Positions 44,726 through 54,440 of a stretch of 64,000 nucleotides of DNA are shown here, one piece after another (within the stretch, counting starts at the first letter, position 1; every line of letters starts with the position of its first letter). A model generated the notes under the pieces. It had not been told where the DNA came from and ran no database searches. It saw only the letters and a program-made list of their open reading frames with translations. This DNA comes from an uncultured Erythrobacter sp. (lineage in GTDB: Bacteria; Pseudomonadota; Alphaproteobacteria; Sphingomonadales; Sphingomonadaceae): positions 1,326,501 to 1,390,500 of the forward strand of contig CANMTU010000001.1 in assembly GCA_947501005.1 (NCBI GenBank), given 5' to 3'. A program made the translations under genes and the position numbers.

Positions 44726-45012
44726 CGGGGTGCGTCACCTTTCGGAAAGTCGGGCTGCCCGGCGAGCCGCACGGCCTCGGCGGCGGTGTAGGCCCGGTCG
44801 CCCGCCTTCTGGATCACGTACTGGTCGCGATCGGCTTCCGGCAGCAGCATGATATGATTGATGATTTCGGCGAAGGTGCCGTTGAGCAGGCCCTTGCCGC
44901 CATCGAGCACGCCTTGCCCGTCGTCGGCGCGGTGAAGCGAGGCGCGGTCGTTCCAGGCGACCTGCCCGGTCTGGGCGGGTTCGGCTTCGTAGGTGGTGGG
45001 GTGGTCGGCCAT
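44722..45012 (-). CDS. Small conserved hypothetical protein
   Basis: A 96-residue soluble acidic protein. Its C-terminal half, GTFAEIINHIMLLPEADR and then QYVIQKAGDRAYTAAEA, looks like a small helical domain. The N-terminus (HPTTYEAEPAQTG) is probably flexible. There is no Cys, signal or membrane segment. AAAGGAGATTTCTGC precedes the ATG. It is translationally coupled to the glutathione peroxidase gene; a role in stress response is only inferred from that. Confidence 0.72.
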   Translation of the reverse strand: MADHPTTYEAEPAQTGQVAWNDRASLHRADDGQGVLDGGKGLLNGTFAEIINHIMLLPEADRDQYVIQKAGDRAYTAAEAVRLAGQPDFPKGDAPR

Positions 45013-45077
45013 GCAGAAATCTCCTTTGTTGCGTTCAACGCGGCAGCGGGCGGGCGGGTCCGCCGGTATCGTCGCGC

Positions 45078-45752
45078 CTATTCGAGACGGCCGTCATGCA
45101 GGCGAACGACCCGGCCCATCCGCGCCGCGAGCCGCTCGTTATGGGTGGCGATCAGGGCGGCGCTGCCCTCGCCCCGGACCAGTTCGAGGAACTGGCCGAG
45201 CACCTTGTCAGACGTCGCCTCGTCGAGATTGCCGGTGGGTTCGTCCGCCAGGACCAGCTTGGGGCGATTGGCCAGCCCGCGGGCCACGGCAACGCGCTGC
45301 TGCTCGCCGCCCGAAAGCTGGCTCGGCCGGTGATCGAGGCGGTGGCCGAGGCCGAGCGCACCGAGCAGATGGCGCGCGCGCGCCGCAGCCGCGGCATAGT
45401 CTACCCCGGCAACGAGTTGCGGCAGGACCACGTTCTCGGTCGCATCGAAATCGGGCAGCAGGTGGTGAAATTGATAGACGAAGCCCAGATGGTCGCGTCG
45501 CAAGACGGTACGCGCATGCGCGTCCGACTTTTCCGCCGCTTCGCCCGCGATCCTTATCTCGCCGCCGAACCCGCCTTCCAGCAAACCGACCGCCTGCAAC
45601 ATGGTCGACTTGCCCGAACCCGACGGGCCGAGCAGGGCGACGATCTCGCCGGGCATCACGGCGAGGTCCACGCCGCGCAGCACGTCGATCCGCACGCCGC
45701 CCTGCTCGAAACTGCGGGTCAACCCGCGCAATTCGACGACCGGACTATTCAT
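45078..45752 (-). CDS. lolD: Lipoprotein-releasing ABC ATPase
   Basis: A 224-residue ABC ATPase. Walker [10 protein letters not shown] is at 42-50, the ABC signature is [16 protein letters not shown], and Walker [13 protein letters not shown] follows. The Lol system extracts lipoproteins from the inner membrane to LolA. Its ATG overlaps the end of the permease gene by 8 bases (TATGAATAG). Confidence 0.93.
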   Translation of the reverse strand: MNSPVVELRGLTRSFEQGGVRIDVLRGVDLAVMPGEIVALLGPSGSGKSTMLQAVGLLEGGFGGEIRIAGEAAEKSDAHARTVLRRDHLGFVYQFHHLLPDFDATENVVLPQLVAGVDYAAAAARARHLLGALGLGHRLDHRPSQLSGGEQQRVAVARGLANRPKLVLADEPTGNLDEATSDKVLGQFLELVRGEGSAALIATHNERLAARMGRVVRLHDGRLE

Positions 45753-46986
45753 AGCGCAGGACCTGCACGGGATCGGTACTCGCCGCCTTGATCGCGGGAT
45801 ACAGCGTCGCGAGGAAACTCATGATCAGGGCCAGCGCAACGATCGAGACTATCTCGACCGGATCGACCTTGGACGGGATGGTCGAGAGGAAGCGCACCTG
45901 CGGGTCCCACAAATTCTGCCCGGTCAGCTTGCTGATCAGCCACACGATCTGTTCGCGGAAGGCCAGCACCAACGCGCCGAGCGCCAGACCGGCCAGCGTT
46001 CCGATCGCGCCGACCGTGAAGCCGGTGGTCACGAAGATCTTGACCAGGCTTTTGCGCGCGGCGCCCATCGTGCGCATGATCGCGATGTCGCGCGTCTTGG
46101 CGCGGACCAGCATGACCAGGCTCGACAGAATGTTGAACGCGGCGACCAGGACCATGAAACTCAAGGCGAAGGCCATCGCCGCCCGCTCGACCTGCAAGGC
46201 CTCGAACAGGGTGCCGTTGATGGTCTTCCAGTCCTGCACCACGGCCCGCCCGGAGAGTTGTTGCTGGACCGGTGCGAGGATCTCGCCGACGCGGTCGGGA
46301 TCGGTCACCGAAACCTCGATCATCTGCACGGCGTCGCCGATCAGCAGCAGGGTCTGCGCATCCTCCATCGGCATGACGACATAGGCGCCGTCGTAATCGT
46401 AGATCCCGATTTCGAAGATGGCCGCGATCTCGTAACCGACCTGGCGCGGAACCGTGCCGAACGGGGTCGAGCGGCCTTGCGGATTGATTATGGTGATGGT
46501 GTCGCCCACCCGGGCGCCGATATTTTCGGCAAGACGCGCCCCGATCGCGACCTTGCCTGCGCCGGGCTGCAGCGCCGAGATGTCGCCGCTGACCACGTTG
46601 GGGGCGAGATCGCGAATGTCCTGCATGGTGTTGCCGCGCAGCAGGATCGCCTCCGCCCGCCCGTTGAAGGTCGTCAGCAGCGGCTGTTCGATCAGGGGGG
46701 AGGCCTTGGTGACCTCTGGCGTTTGGCGCACCTCGTTCAGCACGTTTTCCCAATCGTCGAGCCGGCCGCCATAGGCCTGGACGATGGCATGACCGTTCAG
46801 GCCCACGATCTTGTCGAGCAATTCGGCGCGGAACCCGTTCATCACGCTCATCACGATGACCAGCATGGCCACCGAAAGCATGACCACCGTGATCGAGATG
46901 CCTGCCACCAGCGCGATGAACGCCTCGCTCCTGCCGGGCAGGAGATAGCGTTTGGCGATCATGCGTTCGAAAGGGGAGAGGAGCAA
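45745..46986 (-). CDS. Lipoprotein-releasing permease, LolC/E type
   Basis: A 413-residue permease with four membrane helices: one near the N-terminus (about 20-45) and three near the C-terminus, and a large periplasmic MacB-like domain between. A TTG at 46986 yields [18 protein letters not shown], the usual N-terminus in this family, so I choose it over the longer frame to 47052. Only one permease gene is present next to LolD, so the complex is probably a homodimer (LolF-like). Confidence 0.9.
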   Translation of the reverse strand: MLLSPFERMIAKRYLLPGRSEAFIALVAGISITVVMLSVAMLVIVMSVMNGFRAELLDKIVGLNGHAIVQAYGGRLDDWENVLNEVRQTPEVTKASPLIEQPLLTTFNGRAEAILLRGNTMQDIRDLAPNVVSGDISALQPGAGKVAIGARLAENIGARVGDTITIINPQGRSTPFGTVPRQVGYEIAAIFEIGIYDYDGAYVVMPMEDAQTLLLIGDAVQMIEVSVTDPDRVGEILAPVQQQLSGRAVVQDWKTINGTLFEALQVERAAMAFALSFMVLVAAFNILSSLVMLVRAKTRDIAIMRTMGAARKSLVKIFVTTGFTVGAIGTLAGLALGALVLAFREQIVWLISKLTGQNLWDPQVRFLSTIPSKVDPVEIVSIVALALIMSFLATLYPAIKAASTDPVQVLRYE

Positions 46987-47161
46987 GTGAGGTCCGAGAT
47001 TGTGTCCGCGAGGGGGATGCGGCCGTGTAGGCAGACATTGCTGGCCGTGCAATGAATTGCTCGCACCTCATGCACCGGTCGGCGGCGACGCGGCCTTGTA
47101 ATCGGGCCGTAACATCGCCATTGGAGCGCTTCCCCCACACCACGCGGCGACGGTACCAGCG

Positions 47162-48634
47162 ATGAACATCAACCACCCGTTTCATGACGAGGATGGCGAC
47201 ACCCTGCGCGAGGAATGCGGGGTGTTCGGCGCCATCAACGCCGCCGATGCCGCCGCGGCCACGGCGCTCGGCCTCCACGCCCTGCAGCATCGCGGACAGG
47301 AGGCAGCGGGCATCGTCGCGTTCGACGGCGCCGAATTCCGCGCGCGCCGCGGCCTTGGCCATGTGGCGGAGAATTTCTCCAGTTCCGAGGCGATCGCCGA
47401 ATTGCCGGGCATGATGGCGGCCGGCCATGTGCGTTATTCCACCACCGGCGGGGCGGGTCTGCGCAATGTGCAGCCGCTCTATGCCGATCTGGCCAGCGGC
47501 GGGTTTGCGGTGGCACATAACGGCAATATTTCCAACGCCGGAACGCTGCGCGCCGAACTGGTGCAACGCGGCGCGATCTTCCAGTCGACCTCCGACACCG
47601 AGGTCATCATTCACCTCGTCGCGACGAGCCGCTATCCCACCATCGTCGACCGGCTTGTCGATGCCCTGCGTCTGCTCGAAGGGGCCTATGCCTTGATCGT
47701 GATGACGCCCGAGGGGATGATCGCCTGCCGCGATCCGCTCGGCATCCGGCCGCTGGTAATGGGGCGGATCGGCGATGCCACCCTGTTCGCCAGCGAAAGC
47801 GTCGCCTTCGACGTGGTCGGCGCCGAGATGATCCGCGAGGTGGAGCCGGGCGAACTGATCCGCGTCGATTTCGACGGCCATGTCGAATCGCTCCGCCCAT
47901 TCGGGAATCACCGCCCGCGCCCCTGCATCTTCGAGCATGTCTATTTCAGCCGGCCCGACAGCGTGTTCGCCGGCCGCAGCGTCTACGAAGCGCGCAAGGC
48001 GATCGGGGTAGAGCTGGCGAAGGAACGCCCGGTCGAGGCCGATCTGGTCGTGCCCGTTCCCGACAGCGGAGTTCCCGCGGCGATCGGTTATGCCCAGGCA
48101 TCGGGCTTGCCGTTCGAACTCGGCATCATTCGCTCGCACTATGTCGGGCGCACCTTCATCCAGCCATCGGACGGCGCGCGCCATGCCGGCGTCCGCCGCA
48201 AGCACAACGCCAATCGCGGCCTCGTGCGCGGCAAGCGGATCGTGCTGATCGACGATTCGATCGTGCGCGGCACCACGTCGATGCAGATCGTGGAAATGAT
48301 GCGCGAGGCGGGCGCGACCGAAGTGCATTTCCGCGTCGCCAGCCCGCCCACCGTGCACAGCTGCTTCTACGGCGTCGACACGCCGGAGCGGTCCAAGCTG
48401 CTCGCCGCGCGCATGGAACTCGAACCGATGCGCGAATTCATCAAGGCCGACAGTCTCGCCTTCATCTCGATCGACGGGCTCTATCGCGCGGTCGGGCGCG
48501 AAGGGCGCGACAGTGCCTGCCCGCAATTCTGCGATGCCTGCTTCACCGGCGACTATCCCACCGCACTGACCGACCTTGCCAAACGCGAGGACCGGCAGCA
48601 CGAACTGGCCCTGCCGGTCGGGAAGGTCGCGTGA
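47162..48634 (+). CDS. purF: Amidophosphoribosyltransferase
   Basis: A 490-residue enzyme for the first committed step of purine synthesis. Cys19 (EECGVFG) should become the N-terminal nucleophile after loss of an 18-residue propeptide. The PRPP loop is VLIDDSIVRGTTS. Cysteines at PCIFEHV, HSCFYG and in CPQFCDAC suit the [4Fe-4S]-containing B. subtilis-type enzyme rather than the cluster-free E. coli type. The intergenic region to the divergent Lol permease is about 175 bp. Confidence 0.96.
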   Translation: MNINHPFHDEDGDTLREECGVFGAINAADAAAATALGLHALQHRGQEAAGIVAFDGAEFRARRGLGHVAENFSSSEAIAELPGMMAAGHVRYSTTGGAGLRNVQPLYADLASGGFAVAHNGNISNAGTLRAELVQRGAIFQSTSDTEVIIHLVATSRYPTIVDRLVDALRLLEGAYALIVMTPEGMIACRDPLGIRPLVMGRIGDATLFASESVAFDVVGAEMIREVEPGELIRVDFDGHVESLRPFGNHRPRPCIFEHVYFSRPDSVFAGRSVYEARKAIGVELAKERPVEADLVVPVPDSGVPAAIGYAQASGLPFELGIIRSHYVGRTFIQPSDGARHAGVRRKHNANRGLVRGKRIVLIDDSIVRGTTSMQIVEMMREAGATEVHFRVASPPTVHSCFYGVDTPERSKLLAARMELEPMREFIKADSLAFISIDGLYRAVGREGRDSACPQFCDACFTGDYPTALTDLAKREDRQHELALPVGKVA

Positions 48635-49344
48635 TGGCGGGCTCGTTCGACGGAAAGCTCGCCCTCGTCACCGGGTCGAGCAAGGGTATCGGGGCGGCGA
48701 CCGCGCTGGCCCTCGCCGAAGCCGGCGCCCATGTCGTCCTCACCGGGCGGGACGTGCGCGGCCTGGAAACGGTGGAGGATCGCATTCACGCCGTCGGCGG
48801 GGTGTCGACCATCGCCCCTGTCGACCTGGAGGAGAGCGACGGCATCGCCCGCCTGGCCTCGGCCATTTCCGGCCGCTGGGACAGTCTCGATTATCTCGTC
48901 ATTTCGGCGGCTTACCTGCCGACCCTCACACCGGTTACGCAGATCGACGGCAAGCAGTTCAGCCGCGCCGTGACGGTCAATCTGCTGGCGACGCAGGCCC
49001 TGCTCGCCAATTTCGATCCGCTGCTGAAACGCGCCGACGCCGGGCGGGTCATCGGCCTGACCAGCAGCGTCGGCGAGACCCCGCGTGCCTATTGGTCGGC
49101 CTACGGATCGACCAAGGCGGCGTTCGACAATCTGCTGGCAAGCTACGCATCGGAGGTCGAGAAGATCAGCGATGTGCGCGTCGCCATCGTCGATCCGGGT
49201 GCGACTCGCACCGCGATGCGCGGCAAGGCCTATCCCGGCGAGGACCCGCAAACCGTCAAACCACCCGAGACGGTCGGAACGCGATTGGTCGAGCTGCTCG
49301 TTAAGGATTTTCCCACCAATTACCGAGAGCGGATCGAAACCTGA
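48634..49344 (+). CDS. Short-chain dehydrogenase/reductase
   Basis: A 236-residue classical SDR. The cofactor loop TGSSKGIG is near residue 14, Ser of GLTSSVG, and YGSTK hold the active-site Ser, Tyr and Lys. The arrangement VDPGATRTAMRG near residue 190 is the C-terminal family mark. The substrate is unknown. It starts in a TGATG junction with purF, so it is coupled, a linkage often seen in alphaproteobacteria. Confidence 0.86.
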   Translation: MAGSFDGKLALVTGSSKGIGAATALALAEAGAHVVLTGRDVRGLETVEDRIHAVGGVSTIAPVDLEESDGIARLASAISGRWDSLDYLVISAAYLPTLTPVTQIDGKQFSRAVTVNLLATQALLANFDPLLKRADAGRVIGLTSSVGETPRAYWSAYGSTKAAFDNLLASYASEVEKISDVRVAIVDPGATRTAMRGKAYPGEDPQTVKPPETVGTRLVELLVKDFPTNYRERIET

Positions 49345-49456
49345 ATTAACCAGCTTGCTGCAAGGTTTCGGTAAGCCGGCTGCGGGACAATACGGAATGC
49401 GGGCGCTTCGGCGGATCGCCACGGATCGAGCGGCAGGGCACGGGGACGGAACGCAA

Positions 49457-49804
49457 ATGGCTTATCAGACGACAGACCGCTATTCGCTCGCCGCGCAGGA
49501 AGATCGCTGCGCCCCGCGTACCCGGCTGACCATCCCCGGGCAGCTTCGCGCAAGCGGCGGCCGCGCGTTCCAGACGGTCGTGCACGATCTTTCGATCTCG
49601 GGCTTCTCCGCTGCGGCGATCAATCGCATGCACGAAGGCCAGTTGTGCTGGCTGACCCTTCCCGGCCTCGAATCCTTGCAGGCACAGGTCGTGTGGTGGG
49701 AGAACTGCCTTGTCGGGTGCGCTTTCAGCGAATTACTGTCGCCGATCGTGCACGACAACATCCTCGCCCGCTACTCCGGGCAAGGCGCCTACCGGTCCTA
49801 TTAA
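49457..49804 (+). CDS. PilZ-domain protein
   Basis: A 115-residue single PilZ domain. It has the two c-di-GMP contact motifs: RCAPR (Arg17-Arg21, RxxxR) and DLSISG (44-49, DxSxxG), so it probably binds c-di-GMP. Its role may be motility or surface behaviour. ATG 49457 has GGACGGA upstream; in-frame ATG 49397 would add 20 residues. It stands alone between the SDR and the convergent lipoprotein gene. Confidence 0.83.
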   Translation: MAYQTTDRYSLAAQEDRCAPRTRLTIPGQLRASGGRAFQTVVHDLSISGFSAAAINRMHEGQLCWLTLPGLESLQAQVVWWENCLVGCAFSELLSPIVHDNILARYSGQGAYRSY

Positions 49805-49819
49805 GCGTCGGTCGCCGGC

Positions 49820-51013
49820 TTATTCGGCGATCTGGCTTACCAGAGCGCGGAATTCGTCGCGATAGGCGTTGCTGGTCGGTGTCGGCCAATTGCTGACCAC
49901 CGCGACGACGAGCCGCTTTTCCGGCACGATCGAGATGGCCTGACCGAAAATACCCTGCGCCCCGAAAGTGTTGCCGGGATAGGTCCACCATTGGTAGCCA
50001 TAGCCGAAGCCCGGCACGCGCGGCGCGAAGCTGACCTGCTGCGCGGTCGCCTGCGCGAACCAGCCCTGCGGCACCACCCCCTCGCCCCCTTCGAGGACGA
50101 ACTGGCCGAAGCGGGCATAATCGGCCAGGCGCAGCGAAATGCAGCAGCCCGCGATATTGCCCCCGGTCAAATCCTGCATCCAGAACATGCCGCCCGCCAG
50201 TCCCGCCGGCTCGACGATTTTCACGGCGGCATATTCGGCCAGCGGCATGCCCACCGCGCGTTCCACCAGCAGCCCCAGCAAATTCGTCTCGAGCGTCTTG
50301 TACACCCATTTCTCGCCCGCTTGTGCCTCGCGCTTCAGCGTGCGGGCATAGGTGACCGCCTGCGATTCGCCTTCGACCGGTGTCACGGTGAGCATCTTGG
50401 CGACGTCGCTTTCCGGATCGGTATAATCCTCGTTCCAGGCGACGCCCGACGTCATGCTCGCCACTTGGCCCACGGACACGCCGTCATAGGCGGTGCCGGC
50501 CAGTTCGGGCAGGATGGCGGTTACCGGTGTCTCGACGCCGGCAATCCTGCCGTCGCGGATCGCCGCGCCGAGCAGGGTCGAGGTAAAGCTTTTGGCCACG
50601 CTGAAGCTGGTCCACCGCTGCTCGGGCCGGAACCCGAGGCCGTAATCCTCGAACCTTACCTGCCCGTCCTGCAACACCATCAGGCCCGCCGCGTCGGTCC
50701 TGGCCATATAGGCGCGCAAGGCCTCCTGCTGCGCCTGCGGGAGCGGGCGGCCCTGCGGCAATTCGCGCACCGTGGCCGCCGGCGCGACGTCGAGGCCGGG
50801 AAAATAGCCCGCCATGTTGCGAAACGCGGCCGAGCGCCGGTCCGCGCTCCAGAACAGGATCGAATCCTCGGGCGCCGTGCTCGGCGGGGTGGCCGGATTG
50901 CTTTGCGTGACGCGCGGCGGCGCGCCCGGTGCGGCAGGCTCTATGCCGGGGGACGCCATGCAACCGGCCAGCGCCAGCGTCGCCGCGAAACCCAGACCGA
51001 TCCGCATCCTCAT
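49820..51013 (-). CDS. Beta-lactamase-fold serine hydrolase lipoprotein
   Basis: A 397-residue lipoprotein: signal peptide with LALAGC, Cys18, then a Pro/Ala-rich linker and a class C beta-lactamase/esterase domain. The SxxK nucleophile is in SFSVAKSFTS, and YKTLETN gives the second-site Tyr. It is the AmpC-like EstB/penicillin-binding group; a peptidase or esterase role in the periplasm is as likely as drug resistance. The ATG overlaps the CFA-like gene's stop as ATGA. Confidence 0.85.
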   Translation of the reverse strand: MRMRIGLGFAATLALAGCMASPGIEPAAPGAPPRVTQSNPATPPSTAPEDSILFWSADRRSAAFRNMAGYFPGLDVAPAATVRELPQGRPLPQAQQEALRAYMARTDAAGLMVLQDGQVRFEDYGLGFRPEQRWTSFSVAKSFTSTLLGAAIRDGRIAGVETPVTAILPELAGTAYDGVSVGQVASMTSGVAWNEDYTDPESDVAKMLTVTPVEGESQAVTYARTLKREAQAGEKWVYKTLETNLLGLLVERAVGMPLAEYAAVKIVEPAGLAGGMFWMQDLTGGNIAGCCISLRLADYARFGQFVLEGGEGVVPQGWFAQATAQQVSFAPRVPGFGYGYQWWTYPGNTFGAQGIFGQAISIVPEKRLVVAVVSNWPTPTSNAYRDEFRALVSQIAE

Positions 51014-52254
51014 GCTCCTTCTTTCACCAGCGTTACCTGGTGTACATCGATCCCGCCGCCGCGAAACCCGCCCTCGCAATATTGCAGATAATATCGCCAC
51101 AAATCGCAGAACTGCCGGTCGAACCCGTGCGGCAGGCGCCCGTCGGCGATCGCGGCATCGAAGTTTTCCCGCCAGATGCGCAGCGTCTCGGCATAATCTC
51201 CGCCGAAATCGGTCTGGTCCGTCCAGCGCAGCCCGCGCTGTTCGGCCAGCGCGCGGAACTCGCTCGTCCGGATCAGCAAGCCGCCGGGAAAGATATAGGC
51301 CTGGATGAAATCGGCACTCTGCGCGTAGTCGTCGAACAGGTCGTCGCGCATCGAGATATACTGGATCGCGGCGCGCCCCTCTGGTTTCAGCCGCCGCGCG
51401 ATGCAGTCCATGAAGGCTGGCCAGTATGCCCGGCCCAGCGCCTCGACCATTTCGACGCTAACGATGGCGTCGAATTCGCCGGTGGTGTCGCGATAATCCT
51501 GCTTCCGGAAATCGACCCCGACATCGTGATGCGCGCGCGCCCATGCCAATTGTTCGTCCGACAGGCTGATCGCCGTCACCTTCGTCCCCCGCGTAGCGAG
51601 GTCAGCCGCCAGCCCGCCCCAGCCGCAGCCGATTTCCAGCACCGCGTCCGCCCCCGCGATACGCCCGGCCAGCCCGGCCCATTTGCGTCGCTGCGCCGCC
51701 GCCAACCCGTCTTCCCCGACCGAAAGGGCCGACGAATAGCTCATCGTCTCGTCCAGCCAGACGGCGTAGAAATCATTGCCGAGATCGTAATGTGCGGAAA
51801 TGTTCTTGCGCGCGCCGTGATGCGTGTTGCGGTTGACGAAATGCGCCAGTTTCAACGCATGGCGGAACGGCCCCTTGGCCCGCGCCGTGTCGCCCAGCCG
51901 CGCCGCGTGCTGCATAAACAGGGCGAACAGCGGCACCGGATCGGGGCTCCACCATTCGCCCGCCGCCCATGCCTGATACCAGCCGACCGACCCGTTGCTG
52001 GCCAACCGGACGAGCGCGTTCCAGCTGCGCAGCTCGACCACGCATTCGAAGCCCGGCGCCCGCCCGCCGACCTTGCGGCGCGAACCGTCGGGCAGGATGC
52101 CGTGGATCGTGCCCGAGATCAGAGCCGCGTCGATGCGGGCGATGATCTTCGCGAACCGGGGCGCGATCAGGCGCGCCGCAAGGCTCGGCCCGCGGGCAAA
52201 GCGGCGCGATCCGGCACGAAGCTCGCGTCCCCTGTCTGAAACCGGCATATCCAT
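51010..52254 (-). CDS. Cyclopropane-fatty-acid synthase-like methyltransferase
   Basis: A 414-residue SAM enzyme of the CFA/mycolic-acid methyltransferase group. The lipid-binding N-terminal domain precedes HYDLGNDFYAVWLDETMSYS and the SAM loop EIGCGWGGL. The motif that reads VGMFEHVG in E. coli Cfa reads VEMVEALG here, so the His is Ala. YIFPGG is present. It probably modifies unsaturated phospholipid acyl chains, but a different methyl transfer is possible. ATG 52254 is chosen. Confidence 0.83.
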   Translation of the reverse strand: MDMPVSDRGRELRAGSRRFARGPSLAARLIAPRFAKIIARIDAALISGTIHGILPDGSRRKVGGRAPGFECVVELRSWNALVRLASNGSVGWYQAWAAGEWWSPDPVPLFALFMQHAARLGDTARAKGPFRHALKLAHFVNRNTHHGARKNISAHYDLGNDFYAVWLDETMSYSSALSVGEDGLAAAQRRKWAGLAGRIAGADAVLEIGCGWGGLAADLATRGTKVTAISLSDEQLAWARAHHDVGVDFRKQDYRDTTGEFDAIVSVEMVEALGRAYWPAFMDCIARRLKPEGRAAIQYISMRDDLFDDYAQSADFIQAYIFPGGLLIRTSEFRALAEQRGLRWTDQTDFGGDYAETLRIWRENFDAAIADGRLPHGFDRQFCDLWRYYLQYCEGGFRGGGIDVHQVTLVKEGA

Positions 52255-52299
52255 TGCGCGCGCGCTATGCCGCGCGTCTTGGGATCGGACAAGGGGGCG

Positions 52300-53697
52300 C
52301 TACCCCTTGCTGGCGCGATAGGCGTCGAGCGCGCGTTGGCGCGCTTCCTTGTGCGCGATGATCTTCTTCGGATAATCGCCGCGCTTGTCGTCGGGCGGAT
52401 CATGAATGTCCTCATCCGACAGGTCGGCCAGTTCGGGGACGTATTCGCGGATATAGCCGGCCGCGTCGAACTTCTCGCTCTGGCTGAGTGGCGCCATGAT
52501 CCGGGTGAACATGTTGCTGTCCACCCCGGTGCCGGAGATCCACTGCCAGTTGACGCCATTGTTGCCGTAGTCGGCGTCCACCAGGCAATCCCAGTACCAC
52601 AATTCGCCGGCGCGCCAGTCGATCAGCAAATGCTTGCACAGGAAGCTGGCGCAGATCATCCGCACCCGGTTGTGGATCCAGCCGACATTCCATAATTGCC
52701 GCATCCCGGCATCCACGATGGGATAGCCGGTCATGCCCGTCTGCCAGGCCTTCAGATCATCCGCGATCAGGTGCCCGGCATCCGGACTGCGCCACAGGGT
52801 CCGCTCGTCGTAATCGCGGTAGCTTTCGCGGGCATAGTCGGGATATTGCATGATGACGTTCTGGGTATAATCTCGCCAGATCAATTCCCGGGCGAAGGTT
52901 TCCCAGCCTTGACCCCGGCGGCCCTTCAATTCGTGCCACACCTGCACCGGCGAGATCTCGCCCCAGTGGAGATGGGGCGACAGACGGGAGGAGCCGTCTT
53001 CCCCCGGCAGGTTGCGTGCCTCGTCATAGTCCGAGACGTCGTCCGCCCAGGCATCGAGCCGCTCGCGCGCCGCCGCTTCGCCGAAGCGCCAGAAATTACG
53101 GATCCCCTCGGTCCAGTCGGGACCCCTGGGGAGCAGGCCGAGATCGTCGAGTTCGTCGCTGCCGGGCCATTCGTCGGGCAGGTGGATCGTCTCGGGCTCG
53201 TCCAGCGCGTCGCGTGGCGGCATCTCGGCCAGCATCGCGCGCGAGAACGGGGTGTAAATCTTGTAGGGATCGCCGCCATTGGTGGTGACGGTGCCCGGCG
53301 GCAGGAGGTAATTGCCGTCATACAGGGACAGCCCGCAATCCTCGCCCAGCGCATCGCGCAACTCGTCTTCCGCCTCGCGCCACCACGGTTCGTAATGGTG
53401 CAGCGCGTGGATGCATTCCGCGCCGGTTTCGTGCGCGATCGCGGCAAGGACTTGCGGCGCGTCTCCATTCCGCAGGATCAACCGGGAATGCCGCGCGGCC
53501 AGGCTCGCGTCGAGGCTCTTGAGCGAATGGTGCAGCCAGACTTTCGAAGCCGCACCGAGCTTGTGATCCCCGCCGCGCCCCTGATCGTAGACATAGACCG
53601 GGATCACCGGTCCGGCCTGGGCGGCGGCATGGAGGGCGGGCTGGTCGGCCAGGCGCAGGTCGCGCCGCAGCCAGACGATCTGAGGCTTGTTCATCAT
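52300..53697 (-). CDS. phrB: Deoxyribodipyrimidine photolyase
   Basis: A 465-residue class I CPD photolyase. The N-terminal Rossmann domain (IVWLRRDLRLADQPAL) and the C-terminal FAD domain with SRLSPHLHWGEISP, ELIWRDYTQNV, YPIVDAGMRQL, NVGWIHNRVRM and the WQWISGTG block are all there. It uses blue light to split UV-induced pyrimidine dimers. Start is ATG 53697 or 53694. It is divergent from the PAP2 gene with about 40 bp between. Confidence 0.94.
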   Translation of the reverse strand: MMNKPQIVWLRRDLRLADQPALHAAAQAGPVIPVYVYDQGRGGDHKLGAASKVWLHHSLKSLDASLAARHSRLILRNGDAPQVLAAIAHETGAECIHALHHYEPWWREAEDELRDALGEDCGLSLYDGNYLLPPGTVTTNGGDPYKIYTPFSRAMLAEMPPRDALDEPETIHLPDEWPGSDELDDLGLLPRGPDWTEGIRNFWRFGEAAARERLDAWADDVSDYDEARNLPGEDGSSRLSPHLHWGEISPVQVWHELKGRRGQGWETFARELIWRDYTQNVIMQYPDYARESYRDYDERTLWRSPDAGHLIADDLKAWQTGMTGYPIVDAGMRQLWNVGWIHNRVRMICASFLCKHLLIDWRAGELWYWDCLVDADYGNNGVNWQWISGTGVDSNMFTRIMAPLSQSEKFDAAGYIREYVPELADLSDEDIHDPPDDKRGDYPKKIIAHKEARQRALDAYRASKG

Positions 53698-53735
53698 CTG
53701 CGGAACGGAAAGCGAGCGGCCCTTGTTCCCCCCGC

Positions 53736-54425
53736 ATGACCGGCCGATCGCGCAGCATGACCCTCCCCCGTCGCCATCCACCCATCGACCGCCGCCGCGC
53801 CGCCCTGCTCGCCGCGCTGTGCTGGGCTGGGTTCGCGCTGGTCGCCTGGCTCGTGACGAGCGGTCGGACGGGCGGTTTCGACAGCTGGGGCCTGCTGTCC
53901 TACCGAACGGCGGACTCGCTCGCCTTCGGCGGGCCGGAGCGGGTGTTCGAAGCGGTCCGCGACGTGACTGGGCTAGGCGGCATATTCTTGCGCTCGCTGT
54001 TCGCGCTGGGCGCGGTGGCAGCGCTGCTGTTTCTACGGCTGAGAAGGGAAGCGGCGATTTACTTCTTCACCATTGCGAGCGGTTGGGCGGTCAGCGGCGG
54101 GCTCAAACTGCTGGTCGGGCGGGACCGTCCCGAGCTGGTTCCGCATCTCGCGACGGCGGGCGGTGGCAGTTTCCCATCGGGCCACAGCTTCGGTTCGGCG
54201 CTGGTCTATATCGGCATGGCACTGGCCTTCGCCTCGCTGTCCGAGCGGCAGGCGGTGCGGCTGACCATCGTAGCGAGCGCCGTCGCCGTCTCGATGATGG
54301 TCGCGTGGAGCCGCGTGCTGCTCGGCGTCCATTATCCGACCGATGTGATCGCGGGGTGGCTCGGAGGGGCGGGTTGGGCGCTGGGGGCCGTTGCCCTGTT
54401 CTCGCCGGTCGCGAAACGGATCTGA
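53736..54425 (+). CDS. PAP2-family membrane phosphatase
   Basis: A 229-residue integral membrane phosphatase with about six hydrophobic segments. The acid phosphatase signature appears in order: KLLVGRDRPEL, SFPSGHSFG and SRVLLGVHYPTDV. Such enzymes dephosphorylate undecaprenyl pyrophosphate or phosphatidate. ATG 53736 is used; ATG 53757 is an alternative. Confidence 0.87.
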   Translation: MTGRSRSMTLPRRHPPIDRRRAALLAALCWAGFALVAWLVTSGRTGGFDSWGLLSYRTADSLAFGGPERVFEAVRDVTGLGGIFLRSLFALGAVAALLFLRLRREAAIYFFTIASGWAVSGGLKLLVGRDRPELVPHLATAGGGSFPSGHSFGSALVYIGMALAFASLSERQAVRLTIVASAVAVSMMVAWSRVLLGVHYPTDVIAGWLGGAGWALGAVALFSPVAKRI

Positions 54426-54440
54426 GCGAGACGGCCCGGT

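Noticed and set aside
41870..44791. A 973-codon open frame opposite dnaE
   Set aside because: Antisense shadow of dnaE and its neighbours; no domain or ribosome binding site.
45749..48601. A 950-codon minus-strand frame across purF and the Lol permease
   Set aside because: It crosses two clear genes on different strands; no homology and wrong composition.
49346..49351. TTAACC near the PilZ gene as a CtrA half-site
   Set aside because: A six-base match alone is too weak, and the second TTAA half at the proper spacing is absent.
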